A stretch of DNA of 62,677 nt from Cysteiniphilum litorale (GCF_003428165.1 NZ_QLIQ01000017.1:1-62677), one strand, 5' to 3'; counted from the first letter of the stretch, positions 8,910 through 19,395 are shown. The notes: generated by a model from the sequence alone, not told the origin. A program made the numbers and translations.

Positions 8910-10310
8910 TTATCTATGCTTATTTATAATGTTCAAATCGTTAAGTATATATTGATAAATCGCTTTTTGAATTTGATAAGTGGGGTGGACGTGATCCCAG
9001 AAAATATAATGCTGTGGATCAGCGCATAAACTACCTGAGTCATCTACTAAAAAATTTGCTTTTGCATCTCTAGAAAACTTACCTTGATAAGGAAGCTGAA
9101 GATGCTGATCTGTTATTGTCGTTAGATAACGATACTTAAAATAACCACCTTGCCAGCAGGATAAAGCATTATTTTCAGGATCAATGACTGTATTAAATTG
9201 AGCGTTAAATTTTTGAGGATCGTTTAGTAATAAAGAAAACATCTGATCGATATCAATAAATTTGATATGAGCATTACTTGAGGCAAATCGCTGTAGCTGA
9301 GAGTTATGTGCTTTAGTTAGCTTTGAAAGTATTATTTCATTGTTACGCTCATGCGATTCGGGGGTAAAGGATAAATCAGGAAGTCCAATAATTAAGGTAT
9401 TTGCTGCATTAGCCTCATTAATAGCATTGATAATTTTATCGGTAACTTTGTGACTGATTTGCTGTATGTCGCTGTCAGATAAGGATTTATCGGCTGTTAA
9501 ATAATCATTAGCACCAATAAAAAATATCGCTAGTTTTTGCTCATCTTTGCGCCAGTTTTTTTGATCTAGCTGGTAGGCTTTAAGTTCAGCGTCAAGATTA
9601 TAAGGCAGTCCCAAGCTTGTCCATTCTGGTTCAAAAACAACGGTAGCGCCACCGACGGCATAATTGCTTACTTCGATATTAATGGCTTTAAGTGTATTTT
9701 TAAGTAGTACTGACCACGGTGCGCCATTTGAAAACATACCGCGATAATAAGGTGTGGATTTAGGAATCATGCCAGCGGAGTAGTGATATAGATTTCCTTG
9801 ATCACTAATGCTATCGCCAAAGATAACTATACGCTGAATATCTGCTATATCACTCTTTGAGATATCATATGTTTGTTTGCAAGCAGATACAGTAAAGCTT
9901 GGAATCTCTTGTTTGCCAGAAAGCGTATAGCTATGCCATGAGTAGCTGTAGTCTTTGCTAAGTGGCATATGCTCAATTTCTATATCGCCATCTGCCTTGG
10001 TAAATGTGGCTGTATTATTTGTGAAACCATTGTTTAACAAGTAGCTAACACGCCCGTTATGTTTCAAACTATTAAATTGAATTTGGATGTTTGAGGTGGT
10101 GTGTTCAAGTGTATTGGTATTGACATAACTCCCAGCAAAAACATATTGATTTGGGTTAAGCTCAACCGTATAGCTTTGACCCGCCTCGTCGGCATTGATG
10201 CTAAACTGCACGGACTCAGCACAGTTATTCTCAAATGTCAGTGTTGATCTGGCATCTGCATAAAGATGGTTGATATAAGATAAAGCGAATAAAAGCGCTA
10301 TTTTTTTCAC
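8910..10310 (-). CDS. Secreted GDSL/SGNH-family lipase or esterase
   Basis: I start the gene at the GTG at 10310: it has AAAGGAG 6 bases upstream and a signal peptide (KKIALLFALSYINHLYADA), and avoids overlap with the upstream gene. Residues 20-150 form a beta-rich domain (TLTFENNCAESVQFSIN). Residues from about 160 are the SGNH hydrolase domain: GDSISDQGN with the serine nucleophile near 166, a glycine block (NYAVGGATV), the asparagine block (FIGANDYLT) and the Asp-His pair in DHVHPT near 441. Related secreted enzymes include lecithinase/GCAT-type haemolysins that act on host lipids. Here it lies in an operon with the Rhs shell. Confidence 0.8.
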   Translation of the reverse strand: MKKIALLFALSYINHLYADARSTLTFENNCAESVQFSINADEAGQSYTVELNPNQYVFAGSYVNTNTLEHTTSNIQIQFNSLKHNGRVSYLLNNGFTNNTATFTKADGDIEIEHMPLSKDYSYSWHSYTLSGKQEIPSFTVSACKQTYDISKSDIADIQRIVIFGDSISDQGNLYHYSAGMIPKSTPYYRGMFSNGAPWSVLLKNTLKAINIEVSNYAVGGATVVFEPEWTSLGLPYNLDAELKAYQLDQKNWRKDEQKLAIFFIGANDYLTADKSLSDSDIQQISHKVTDKIINAINEANAANTLIIGLPDLSFTPESHERNNEIILSKLTKAHNSQLQRFASSNAHIKFIDIDQMFSLLLNDPQKFNAQFNTVIDPENNALSCWQGGYFKYRYLTTITDQHLQLPYQGKFSRDAKANFLVDDSGSLCADPQHYIFWDHVHPTYQIQKAIYQYILNDLNIINKHR

Positions 10311-10344
10311 TATAGACTCCTTTCTTGTTAGCGGTGATATAAAA

Positions 10345-11808
10345 TTAATGTATGGTGCATTGTTGCATGCTGGTGTTGCCATTTAGCTGGTTGTAATACA
10401 GATCGCCTGTTTTGCTTAAGCTTATAGGAGCGCTAGTATTGATCGATTTAAAATTACCAAAATCATCATAAATAAACATTTGTACGTCACCAGGATAGTT
10501 CTCAGGACGAGCCCAGCCAAGATAAACAAGCTTATCATTGCCGCCAACATCAAGCCCAACACTCGAAGCCCCTTGTTTTGCATCATCAGAATCAGAACGA
10601 TTAAAATAGGCTTGTGTAAACTGGTCCATGGTAGGGTGGATCAGCACATTGCTGCAGGCAAAGTTAGCTGCCTTAATATAAGTGATGAGTTTGGATCGGT
10701 TATCCCCTTGACATTGATTATCACCCAGTGGACATTTAGTATAAATGCCAGTGTTATCATAATCAAAGTAATTATAGTTATTCGGATCTGTCAGATTAGC
10801 GCCATTGGCATTGGTTCCAATATTTTGGGTTTGCGATGCGGTAAACGGCTCTTGACAACCATACATACCAAATTGCAGGGTCGAAACGGTTTCTCCAGAG
10901 GTGTTCTTATTCACTCGAGCATATAAAATATGTCCGGAGCTTAGCATATTGTTATGCATAATTTGATAGCCAAGCGCGATATGTAAGTCAAGAGAATCGT
11001 CTTTATTTTGTGGCAGTGGCAAACTGGTCTGAGTGAAGCAAGGTGCTCCATTTATCACATCATTAGTGGGCAAGCTACTTGCTAGTATGGCGTATTGACT
11101 AGTACTTACCGGAACGTCACCTTGTAAGTCTATGCCATAGATATTCATTTGAGGCAGTTGTTGTTGCGCACGCAGTTGTACATAAAAAATCCGACTGATG
11201 GAAGATGGATTGTCACCTAAAGCATTACGACTAAAAAGCATCATATTTTGATTGTTTGGATGCTCATAGGTTCCTGTCTTGAGGTTTTGGTTTTGGATGC
11301 TTGTAATACACATACTTCCTTGACCATTATTAATATTGAGCCATTGGTTTGGTGTCCAATCAATGTGTAATTTGGCACTGGCATCTGTGTAACTTCCATC
11401 TAAAAATGGGACTCCTTCGCGCCACGTATAGCTATTGAGATTGCCATCTTGTAACTTGGCAAAGAGATCCTGCTGACATGCCGTATTAGCGCCTTGTTCA
11501 TCATGTGTTAAAGATAATTTATATGGGTTTTGTTGATCAACTCCTTGGGCGTTAGTGATATATAAACCGATACGATCCCAGATATGCTGTTGTGTATCTT
11601 CATCGGGCTGCCCGTCAAAGTTCAGTGTGACTAAAATGGGAAATTGTTGTAAGCCATTGGTATAACCATAAACAGTTGTCCCAGTTTGCTGATTAATATC
11701 ACTGACCGAAATACCTGTGAGATTGACATTGTTGTTTTGTGTAGCTAAACCTATATTGGCTACGCCAAAAATTGATATGAAGGCTAATGACAATAGTTTA
11801 AATTTCAT
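10345..11808 (-). CDS. Secreted protein of unknown function, 487 aa
   Basis: A signal peptide (FKLLSLAFISIFGVANIGLA) is followed by a large soluble, beta-rich region starting NNNVNLTGISVSDINQQTG. It contains several scattered cysteines, some of which could pair in the periplasm or outside the cell. I recognise no catalytic motif and no membrane segment in the mature part. It lies 26 bp after the 158-aa secreted gene and 34 bp before the GDSL lipase, so translation is probably linked. Substrate binding, adhesion or structural roles are all possible; none is supported. Confidence 0.6.
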   Translation of the reverse strand: MKFKLLSLAFISIFGVANIGLATQNNNVNLTGISVSDINQQTGTTVYGYTNGLQQFPILVTLNFDGQPDEDTQQHIWDRIGLYITNAQGVDQQNPYKLSLTHDEQGANTACQQDLFAKLQDGNLNSYTWREGVPFLDGSYTDASAKLHIDWTPNQWLNINNGQGSMCITSIQNQNLKTGTYEHPNNQNMMLFSRNALGDNPSSISRIFYVQLRAQQQLPQMNIYGIDLQGDVPVSTSQYAILASSLPTNDVINGAPCFTQTSLPLPQNKDDSLDLHIALGYQIMHNNMLSSGHILYARVNKNTSGETVSTLQFGMYGCQEPFTASQTQNIGTNANGANLTDPNNYNYFDYDNTGIYTKCPLGDNQCQGDNRSKLITYIKAANFACSNVLIHPTMDQFTQAYFNRSDSDDAKQGASSVGLDVGGNDKLVYLGWARPENYPGDVQMFIYDDFGNFKSINTSAPISLSKTGDLYYNQLNGNTSMQQCTIH

Positions 11809-11834
11809 AAAATGATCCTCTTAAGTTATGCAGA

Positions 11835-12311
11835 TTATCTAGTTGTAAAGTCGGTGATTTGACAGGCATCAATATAAGCAGAATCAATCCCTTTATTTAG
11901 ACTGTTATAACAATCCTGTGGATTAGCAACCAAAAGTTGCTGTGGAAACTTGCTTTTGCTAATATAGCTTTTGGCAACACCATATTGGTTGGTTTTGGTA
12001 AAAATTCGAACCTCAACTTGAACGGTCTTCCCGCGAGAACCATTATATTTTTTGCAGGCAGGGACATAAATATTAAAGTTATTACTATTCGTGATGCTCA
12101 GAATTTGACTCATATCATTGTGATTGTAATGCGAGGTTCTTTTGCAAGTTCTGTGAAGATAAATACCAGTGACCCCTAACTGGGCAAAGGTGAAGCTGCG
12201 TACAACACCATTATTATCGGTATAACTTGGTGGTGAGATGGTGATATTTTCCCCTGCATTAGCTATGCCGCAAATAAGTAAACTGCTGCAAATAAGTGTT
12301 TTTTTTAACAT
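11835..12311 (-). CDS. Small secreted cysteine-containing protein, 158 aa
   Basis: Signal peptide (LKKTLICSSLLICGIANA) then about 138 residues with cysteines in HRTCKRTSH, YVPACKK, QDCYNSL and DACQITD, four in the mature part, suggesting two disulphides. It is beta-rich and polar. I do not recognise the family; it does not share the GHKYSKC pattern of the four paralogues elsewhere in the locus. Its position between two secreted genes of the same strand points to the same export and function set. Confidence 0.55.
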   Translation of the reverse strand: MLKKTLICSSLLICGIANAGENITISPPSYTDNNGVVRSFTFAQLGVTGIYLHRTCKRTSHYNHNDMSQILSITNSNNFNIYVPACKKYNGSRGKTVQVEVRIFTKTNQYGVAKSYISKSKFPQQLLVANPQDCYNSLNKGIDSAYIDACQITDFTTR

Positions 12312-12391
12312 GGTTGTATAAGCTCCGTGTGCTGTGATTTAACGCACGCTCATCATACTTAATGTTTTTATTTTTCAAGAGTGACGTGAGG

Positions 12392-13786
12392 TTATTTGAG
12401 AAGATAATCGTCTACATTTTGATCAATTGATTTGTCTTGTGTCAAGCGATAACTACAGTGCCCACCGCCATGATAACTCACCAGTGTCGAGTGTGGGATA
12501 AGCTCATGCATGGCTTTAGCATCGACATAGGGAGTTTGTGGATCATAATGATTAGCAAGCATTAGTATCTGAGGCGTATCATCAGTAAAGCTCAGCTTTG
12601 TTGATGCTTTCATTAAATTTTGCCAAAGTCCCGTGCAAGGCAATGAGAAATCAATCGCCATATGTTTGGTAATGGCGTCAAACGTTGGTTGGTTTAAAAA
12701 CACTAGAAATGAATTGAAGTTAAGGTGATATGAATCCTGACAAATAACGGCAGAATAAGCCGCTTGAATGGCAAGTTGATCATTGCGACTAAAATCAAAT
12801 AGGTCATCAATGTTCTGTTTTTGCATGATCTTGTCAATCAGTAGATAGATTTTGTCATAATCCTTTTCATTATTAACAAAGTCCATGAGGCGATATAAAA
12901 AATCGCTTTCTAACACTTGGTGTTTGTGGGCATAGACTTCACCGTATTTTACACGTGTTAATGCTTGGTAAAACCTTATCCATGGATTGGGATAGATAGG
13001 ACAGTGTGTGTCTTTAGCACAAAGGTCAAAAGCATAATCAAAGCTTTCTTTATCAGCGATAGCCAGAGTTTTATTTGCCTCATATAAATTGCGATCAGCG
13101 CCCATTACCCCATCAAGCACAAGCTTATTAACATGTTGTGGGTATTTTGCCAAATAATACTCAGCTAAATAGGTACCATAGGATTGTGCAAGAAAGTTGA
13201 TCTTGCCAAGATTTAACTGTTGGCGAATTTTCTCTAGATCTTGTAGCGTGTACTCTGTGCCCATACGCGTGAAAAGCTTGTTATCATGTTTTTGGCAGCT
13301 AAGGTAGATTTGATTGCGTAATTCAATAAGTCCTGTGATGGCTTGTGGTAATGCTTCAACTTTGGCAAATTGATCATAAATACGCTCATTGATGTGACAG
13401 TTAAGCCGTGTGCTTTGTCCGAAACCACGCGGATCAAAGCCTAAAATAGCATAGTCCTTTAATAGCCGTTGGCTAAATAGTGGTTGTAGATCCAATTCAC
13501 TGACTGGCAACCAAGGGCCTCCTGGGTTATACAATAGAACCTTTTGCGCATGATAAGGATTGTAAAGCGTAAGATAAATATCAATATTGCCAAGCTCAGG
13601 CTGGTTATATTCCAATGGTAACTTCAGCGTTGCACAGAGATAGTCCTTTGAATTTTGATGATTGCTGCAGGCTTGCCAGTGAATGGGTGAGTCTGAGCTA
13701 TTAAAACTATTACTTGCTGATAGTGATGTTAACGTAAAGCATGATAGTAATAATCCGCTCGCTAGTGAAGTGGTATGTTTTAGCAT
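12392..13786 (-). CDS. Secreted S33-type alpha/beta hydrolase with TAP-like C-terminus
   Basis: 464 residues with a signal peptide ending near SLSAS. The alpha/beta core shows YNPGGPW (oxyanion region), GFDPRGFGQS, the nucleophile elbow AQSYGT near residue 200 and, close to the C-terminus, the acid and histidine regions LANHYDPQTP and GGHCSYR. This is the layout of the tripeptidyl-peptidase/prolyl-aminopeptidase group (S33, TAP C-terminal domain), which trims peptides from the N-terminus. Family members can also be esterases, so the substrate is open. It follows cartridge 3 by 17 bp, close enough for coupling, and may process exported proteins or digest host peptides. Confidence 0.75.
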   Translation of the reverse strand: MLKHTTSLASGLLLSCFTLTSLSASNSFNSSDSPIHWQACSNHQNSKDYLCATLKLPLEYNQPELGNIDIYLTLYNPYHAQKVLLYNPGGPWLPVSELDLQPLFSQRLLKDYAILGFDPRGFGQSTRLNCHINERIYDQFAKVEALPQAITGLIELRNQIYLSCQKHDNKLFTRMGTEYTLQDLEKIRQQLNLGKINFLAQSYGTYLAEYYLAKYPQHVNKLVLDGVMGADRNLYEANKTLAIADKESFDYAFDLCAKDTHCPIYPNPWIRFYQALTRVKYGEVYAHKHQVLESDFLYRLMDFVNNEKDYDKIYLLIDKIMQKQNIDDLFDFSRNDQLAIQAAYSAVICQDSYHLNFNSFLVFLNQPTFDAITKHMAIDFSLPCTGLWQNLMKASTKLSFTDDTPQILMLANHYDPQTPYVDAKAMHELIPHSTLVSYHGGGHCSYRLTQDKSIDQNVDDYLLK

Positions 13787-13803
13787 ATATTAATATTACC
13801 TTG

Positions 13804-15327
13804 TTATGCAGTAATTAAACCAAAAGGCTTGTGAAGTGGTTGCTGTTCTGGTTTTTCACTGCTTTCTACAGTCAGGTTATGGTCACCATTAATGCGCTTG
13901 AATTGTTTGTTAGGCGTTGTTGACAGAGAGTCAGCCCTTTGTGGAAACTTGGAAGATGCTGTAGAAGCATTATTAACTGATGTTATAAAGTTGTGTGTTG
14001 CATCAGTCTGACTAGTGAAAGAATCTGCCTTAGCGAGACGTGTCTCAAGAGCATTTCTAACACGATAGGCTTTGAGATTATCAATATTATAGCCAACACT
14101 CATGCTTGCTGCATTTTTAACAACTGAAATGGCATAGCTCTCCCAGTCCCATTTACTCTGATAACCAGCGCCAATCATAACACCTTGCTCAATTGCAGGT
14201 TCAGAGAAAACCATAATCGCACCATAGGAAAGTTTCATGGATGCCGATGCCTGACTTCCTCCAACGGCACCGCCTGCTGCTCCAAGTGTTGTTCCTATCG
14301 CCACGCCAACATAACCGCCATTACGCATTTGTTTGGCAAAATTTTGTTTATTTAAGCCGGCATTTGTCGCTTGTGCAGCAACGGAAGCAGAGCCCCCAGC
14401 GATAGCACCGCTAATGGCTGCCATTATCATTGGGTGTGCCACGGCAGCACTGGGTGCTAATGCCCCGCCACTAGCAGCGATTGCCATGCCCATCGCTGTA
14501 GCTGTGGTAACGCCAACGCCCCAAACGATAACATGTTTTGCCCAATCGGGGATATGCCCTGAAGGATCAAATGCCATAACCGGATTGTTATCACTATAGG
14601 CATAACCATGTATGCCACCTTCACTAAAGGGAGATAGACTGTCATATTGCAGAAAAATACCTAAGCGAGGATTATACGCGCGATAGCCATTACCTAAAAA
14701 TTGATTACCAGTCATTGCATCCATTGATATGCCATTGAAACCTTTTAAGTGTTGATCTAACTCTGGCGTATGCATTAAATCATCATTTTTATCGATATCG
14801 CTTATGAAACCAAAGGGTAGGTAACGATAATAATGATTGAGCTTTTTATCTGGGTTGATATGACTGATAATGCTGCCTAGATTATCGCTTATGTAATGCT
14901 GAGTCTCCAACATGTTACTTTGACGGCTTAATTTAAACTCCCCTCCATCAAAGTAGAATTTAAGCAAATGATGCTGCTGACTACCAATAAATTTATTATT
15001 GGCATAATAATGGTAAACAGGACTTTGATGTTGAAGTGTTTGCGCAATTTGTTGCCCTTTAGCATCGTAGCGATAATGGATTATTTTGCCATTAGACTGG
15101 ATTGATTTGATCAATTCATTGTTGCTGTTATAGCTAAATTGCGTGGCTTGATCATCAAGTAGTAAATTCCCACCTTGATCATAGTTGAGCATGTTGCTTA
15201 CACCATCTTCAATGATATGAGTTAATTGTGTTGGATGTGTTGCCTTGGCAACAAAAGGGATGCTTAGCGCTACTCCGATGAGTAATATGCTAAACTTCTG
15301 TGTGTTCATATCTGCTGCGTGTTCCAT
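13804..15327 (-). CDS. Secreted Rhs-core cartridge protein 3
   Basis: 507 residues. AAGGA precedes the ATG at 15327; an internal ATG at 15309 would give a cleaner signal peptide (FSILLIGVALSIPFVAKA). Then follow a YD pair (NYDQGGNLLLDDQ, IIHYRYDAKGQQ) and the Rhs core at about 145-258 with YYRYLPFGF, FLGNGYRAYNP, YDSLSPFSEGG and DPSGH. Residues 265-415 are glycine/alanine-rich and hydrophobic. The last 90 residues are polar and Ser/Thr/Asn-rich, with no known toxin motif. It comes 87 bp after the shell gene, the position where a continuous Rhs protein would have its own core. It is more diverged from cartridges 1 and 2 than they are from each other. Confidence 0.8.
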   Translation of the reverse strand: MEHAADMNTQKFSILLIGVALSIPFVAKATHPTQLTHIIEDGVSNMLNYDQGGNLLLDDQATQFSYNSNNELIKSIQSNGKIIHYRYDAKGQQIAQTLQHQSPVYHYYANNKFIGSQQHHLLKFYFDGGEFKLSRQSNMLETQHYISDNLGSIISHINPDKKLNHYYRYLPFGFISDIDKNDDLMHTPELDQHLKGFNGISMDAMTGNQFLGNGYRAYNPRLGIFLQYDSLSPFSEGGIHGYAYSDNNPVMAFDPSGHIPDWAKHVIVWGVGVTTATAMGMAIAASGGALAPSAAVAHPMIMAAISGAIAGGSASVAAQATNAGLNKQNFAKQMRNGGYVGVAIGTTLGAAGGAVGGSQASASMKLSYGAIMVFSEPAIEQGVMIGAGYQSKWDWESYAISVVKNAASMSVGYNIDNLKAYRVRNALETRLAKADSFTSQTDATHNFITSVNNASTASSKFPQRADSLSTTPNKQFKRINGDHNLTVESSEKPEQQPLHKPFGLITA

Positions 15328-15414
15328 ATAAGCTATCCTTCCCGATTAATTAATACATCCAACACAGTAACAGTATTAAGCATTCTTTAAAGTAACCACA
15401 GGTTATTTTTGTTG

Positions 15415-18400
15415 TTATGCACCATAGACATATTCGGTTTTATGCTCAATGGGCTTGTTATTTGCATCATGACCTTGGGTTGTGACTAAATCAAGTCGGT
15501 TTAACGCTTTGTTGTAGCGATAGCTGGCATGGTTAACAATATCACTATGGCTATCCGCAGGGCAGTAGAACGTATCAGTTGATGCGGCATCTTTTTCTTG
15601 ACAGTCAAACGCCAATAGTTGCTGGGTATCTTTGTCATATTGATATTGATTAATCGTATGTGGTGTGATGGTTTTGATGATATTGCCATCATCATTATAG
15701 GTCATTGTATAATCATAATGCACACTGTTATCGGGTGTCACTTGACTGAAGTAAGACAGCTGCGGTAAGCCATTATGTCCGTTGTACTCATAGCGTTTGA
15801 TCAACACTGCATTACGTGATTCAACTATTTGCCCGCGATCATCATAGCGATAGGTGGTTTTGCCTGCTAAGCTGTTGGTTTTGGCAATAACCCTACCAAG
15901 ATGATCGTATTCATAATCAGTGGTTGTATGCGCCAGCGAATCCGCTGTTTGTGTCAATACCCCATAGTTATTAAGCACTTCCGTATAGGTAACGGGGATC
16001 AAATTATCTAATGTCGTTGTTGTTTGATAAACCGAGCCATCAGGATAGTAGCTGTAATTGATTTTGCTATTCTCATCCGAGACTTCAGTGACTTGTGTTG
16101 GAATCGCTGGGTTATCATAGCGATAGTTGATTGTTTTATCGGGTCGAGTAATTGTAATCAGTGAACCCAGTTCATTATAGCTATAGTTAAAAACATCACC
16201 TTTTGCTGTTGTTTTGGTCAGCAGATCACCTTGCGGGTTGTAGGTATAAGTGGTTGTAGCACCTTGGACGGTTTCGCTAATCAATTGCCCTAATGCATTA
16301 TATTGACGTGATCCTAGGAGATAGGTGACATCATTATTCGCATGATCAATGACTGAAAGATTGGTTATCTTGCCATAAAGGGGATCATATTGATAAACAA
16401 GACTACTTTGTGTGGCTTGTTGATCTTTTTGAGTCACCTCTCCTTTATTATTGTAGTGATACGTCGTTTTGTTGCCATGTTCATCTGTAGTGTTCGCAGT
16501 GCGTCCTAGACCATCATAGCTCTCTATAGTAGTTTTATAGGTTTCATTTTGCGCAATAATGCTATCTATCGTGGTTGATAAGGTATTTGCATTTGGCGTA
16601 TTGCCGTTGCCAAGCGCGCTTAGTGCATTCAGTAGCTGTGTTTTGGTTTGTGCATTATAAAGTGCTTTGCCATTATCAAATTGCGCATCAGATTTAGTTA
16701 AAATGACATAGCTGTGTTTGCCTAAAAACAGAGATTGTGTTTGGTTGTTTACTTTTGTTGCAACGACATTTTGTTCACTAACATTAATTAAGTCAGCTTG
16801 GCATCCAGTAGGTTGCCCCATGGCGTTATGGCAAGGACTATTTGGTGCGTCAATCACTTGACCATTGCTGTAAAGCTTAAGGCTGATGCTACGATTACGG
16901 ATGCGGTCGTTGATAGAATAATCAGCACTGCCGTCGGGGTTGATGGTCAGATCATTATTACCTGCGACATCATAGTGATAATAAGTGGTTAACGTTTTGT
17001 TTTGGTCGATATAACTGGTTTTATCGCTTATTTGCCCAAGTGCATCATAGTGTTGCGATGCAAGCGGGCGAATACCTGCGGGCAAATCCGTTGCATAATT
17101 TGTCGTGCTGTGATTAGTATCACTGCCAGCGCGTGCAATCTCACGACCTAAACTATCGTAATATACAAAGTCAATATCACCAGTGGCAGCATTGGTTTGC
17201 TTCACAGATAAAAGCCCGCGTGTTGGATCAATATGGTACTCATAGTTATTAATGATTGGATTGGCGCGATTAGCAAAGGCGATGCTTTGGGTCACTCGCC
17301 CAAGTAGGTCATACTTGTAGGTCATAACATTGCCATAAGCATCTGATTCGCTAATCATTTGTCCTGTATAGGCGCTAATTGTTTTTGTTTTACCCTGAAC
17401 GTGCTCTTTGCCATTAGTAATAGCTTCTTGAACAGTAATGGGTGCAAATGGTGTGCTATTGTCTTGATGGTAACTTGTCGTCATGGTGGCAGCTGAGTTA
17501 TTGTCATCATTGAAGCTTTTTATCTTGTATAACGTGTTTAAATTTGTTGAAGTTGTAACGGTTTCGGCTGTAGTCAATCCAAAGTCAACTGCTGTTGGAT
17601 CACTACTAGACACCGTTTTTTGCACACTTAATAATGGCTGACTAGCAGATAGTAGGGCGTGGCTGTTAGTAGTCGCAGTATGAATTTCTTTGCCACTGAC
17701 ATAAGAGCTGCTATAGCTTTGAGCGCCATTTTCACGATTAATATTGGCAATTGGATAATTGGTTGTGATGGCATCAGGGGTTATCATACCCTGGATGGTT
17801 GCAGGTGTTGTCGTTTCACTTGAAACAATATGGTCAAAAGGACCAGCAACACTGGCAGGATAATACTGATAATCGGTACGAATGCTATTTTGATCAATCT
17901 TAAAATTCATGAGTCCAGTATTTTGATCAAAGCCTGCGTAGCTGTATAAAGTGGCACCTGCTTGTCCGCCTTGACCATTGATACCAAAGCTTTGTTCTTG
18001 CATTGCAATAGGCTGTAAGTAGCCAGCGCTAAGTCCACTGAAGTATCCATTGCTACTTTGCTCATAAGTCTGTGAGGTTTTCTTAATGAGTTGTCCATTC
18101 GCATAGATTTCGGCTTTTATCGGGCGATGAAAATGGTCATAAGTTGTTGTCGTGGTTCGCGTGTTGCCATTGTCATCCTTTATTGTCTGACTTGATTGAT
18201 AGGTATAACCACTTTTAACATTGACCAGCATTGGATCTTCATGGCTTGATGGTTTTGCCCCTGAGCCAAACCCAAGATAGTTATGTCCGCTTGGGTCGTA
18301 ACTGTATTCGATAACTTGTGCGGGCTCCATCATGGTTTGACCATTTGACATCCAGCTTGGATATTGGGTGTTTGAGCGAATGATTTGCTTAGAAACAACA

Positions 18401-19395
18401 GGGATTGCCTGTCCTGTTAGGGTTTTAAGGGAGGCGTTGTAATCAACATGAAACGTTGCACCAGTAGGCAGTGTCAAATCACTAACAAAACCTAACGGAT
18501 TATAGCCGATAATGGTTGTGGCTTGCTCGCCATCATCTATAGGCGTTGTCACGGATATAAGTTGCTTTCCTTGAATATTAAGCGTCACATTTCTAGGTGT
18601 GCCATCGATGCCTAGCGATTGTATGTTCACGGTGCTTGTTTGATAGTTTATTTTGATTCTGCGCACATTTTTGCTATTCTCATCACCGTCAGTTATGGCA
18701 ATAAGTTGGTTTCCTTGATAACTATAATTGGTGGAGTAGCCTAAGGCGCTGACTGTCTTAACAATATAGCCCTTTTGGTTAAAATAGCTGACATTCCCAC
18801 TGGCATCGGTAAAACGATAACTGCCATCTTTAGCTTGTTGGAAGGCAAATTGAGAACCTTGGAGTTTAGCATACTGCAGTTGATTACCTGGAAGCATGCG
18901 ATAACGTCCGCCACCAGGGAGCAAGAAAGTTGCTGTTTGCATATCGACATAAGGTAAACTAAAGCTCCAACTAGGCGCTACAGGATAGGCACTAAAGGCA
19001 TTTGACCCTGTGTATTCAATACTTAAATCAACTTGCCCACCTTGTAGTGCGTTTGCCCATAAAGAACCGACTTTGAATGAAACACCAAGGCTGCCGGTGC
19101 GTGGGTCAACCTCAAATCCGCCCATGCTTTTTAAGTTGTAGGCGTTGGAGACAATATCACTGTTGATAGCGGTAGCTGTTAAGTTAAGCTCGGCATGATT
19201 AGATGCTTTTGTTGTGGTAGTGTTTGATTCAGCTAGATCATTAGTGGCCTGAGGAGTTTCTAAAGATCCTGTATCAGGTGCAGTGACGATGCTACTATGA
19301 TCTGTGCTAACATTTGCATAAATGGGTGAGCTCAGTAAGGTGCTTAATAATAAGCAGCTGATTTTTTTTAGTTTGAAGGTGTGTCTATCTTTCAT
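15415..19395 (-). CDS. Secreted Rhs/YD-repeat shell protein lacking the core
   Basis: 1326 residues. Signal peptide (ISCLLLSTLLSSPIYA) then a low-complexity Ser/Thr/Asn stretch to about 70. An N-terminal domain begins MGGFEVDPRTGSLGVSF, a form seen before the repeats in Tc-like and orphan Rhs proteins. YD repeats run from about 190 to the end (YQYDPLYGKITN-type units, YEYDHLGRVIAKTNSLAG, TTYRYDDRGQIVESRN). In Rhs and TcB-TcC proteins such repeats wind into a hollow shell holding a C-terminal toxin. Here the protein stops at EYVYGA without any Rhs-associated core, DPxG motif or toxin. A TAA ends the frame cleanly and the next gene has its own ribosome binding site, so this is a split gene, not a frameshift. 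I infer that the separate cartridges supply the missing part. Confidence 0.85.
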   Translation of the reverse strand: MKDRHTFKLKKISCLLLSTLLSSPIYANVSTDHSSIVTAPDTGSLETPQATNDLAESNTTTTKASNHAELNLTATAINSDIVSNAYNLKSMGGFEVDPRTGSLGVSFKVGSLWANALQGGQVDLSIEYTGSNAFSAYPVAPSWSFSLPYVDMQTATFLLPGGGRYRMLPGNQLQYAKLQGSQFAFQQAKDGSYRFTDASGNVSYFNQKGYIVKTVSALGYSTNYSYQGNQLIAITDGDENSKNVRRIKINYQTSTVNIQSLGIDGTPRNVTLNIQGKQLISVTTPIDDGEQATTIIGYNPLGFVSDLTLPTGATFHVDYNASLKTLTGQAIPVVSKQIIRSNTQYPSWMSNGQTMMEPAQVIEYSYDPSGHNYLGFGSGAKPSSHEDPMLVNVKSGYTYQSSQTIKDDNGNTRTTTTTYDHFHRPIKAEIYANGQLIKKTSQTYEQSSNGYFSGLSAGYLQPIAMQEQSFGINGQGGQAGATLYSYAGFDQNTGLMNFKIDQNSIRTDYQYYPASVAGPFDHIVSSETTTPATIQGMITPDAITTNYPIANINRENGAQSYSSSYVSGKEIHTATTNSHALLSASQPLLSVQKTVSSSDPTAVDFGLTTAETVTTSTNLNTLYKIKSFNDDNNSAATMTTSYHQDNSTPFAPITVQEAITNGKEHVQGKTKTISAYTGQMISESDAYGNVMTYKYDLLGRVTQSIAFANRANPIINNYEYHIDPTRGLLSVKQTNAATGDIDFVYYDSLGREIARAGSDTNHSTTNYATDLPAGIRPLASQHYDALGQISDKTSYIDQNKTLTTYYHYDVAGNNDLTINPDGSADYSINDRIRNRSISLKLYSNGQVIDAPNSPCHNAMGQPTGCQADLINVSEQNVVATKVNNQTQSLFLGKHSYVILTKSDAQFDNGKALYNAQTKTQLLNALSALGNGNTPNANTLSTTIDSIIAQNETYKTTIESYDGLGRTANTTDEHGNKTTYHYNNKGEVTQKDQQATQSSLVYQYDPLYGKITNLSVIDHANNDVTYLLGSRQYNALGQLISETVQGATTTYTYNPQGDLLTKTTAKGDVFNYSYNELGSLITITRPDKTINYRYDNPAIPTQVTEVSDENSKINYSYYPDGSVYQTTTTLDNLIPVTYTEVLNNYGVLTQTADSLAHTTTDYEYDHLGRVIAKTNSLAGKTTYRYDDRGQIVESRNAVLIKRYEYNGHNGLPQLSYFSQVTPDNSVHYDYTMTYNDDGNIIKTITPHTINQYQYDKDTQQLLAFDCQEKDAASTDTFYCPADSHSDIVNHASYRYNKALNRLDLVTTQGHDANNKPIEHKTEYVYGA

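Noticed and set aside
15328-15414. Frameshift or sequencing error joining the Rhs shell to cartridge 3
   Set aside because: The 87-bp gap has its own AAGGA site, cartridge 3 starts with a signal peptide, and three further cartridges have the same independent build elsewhere.
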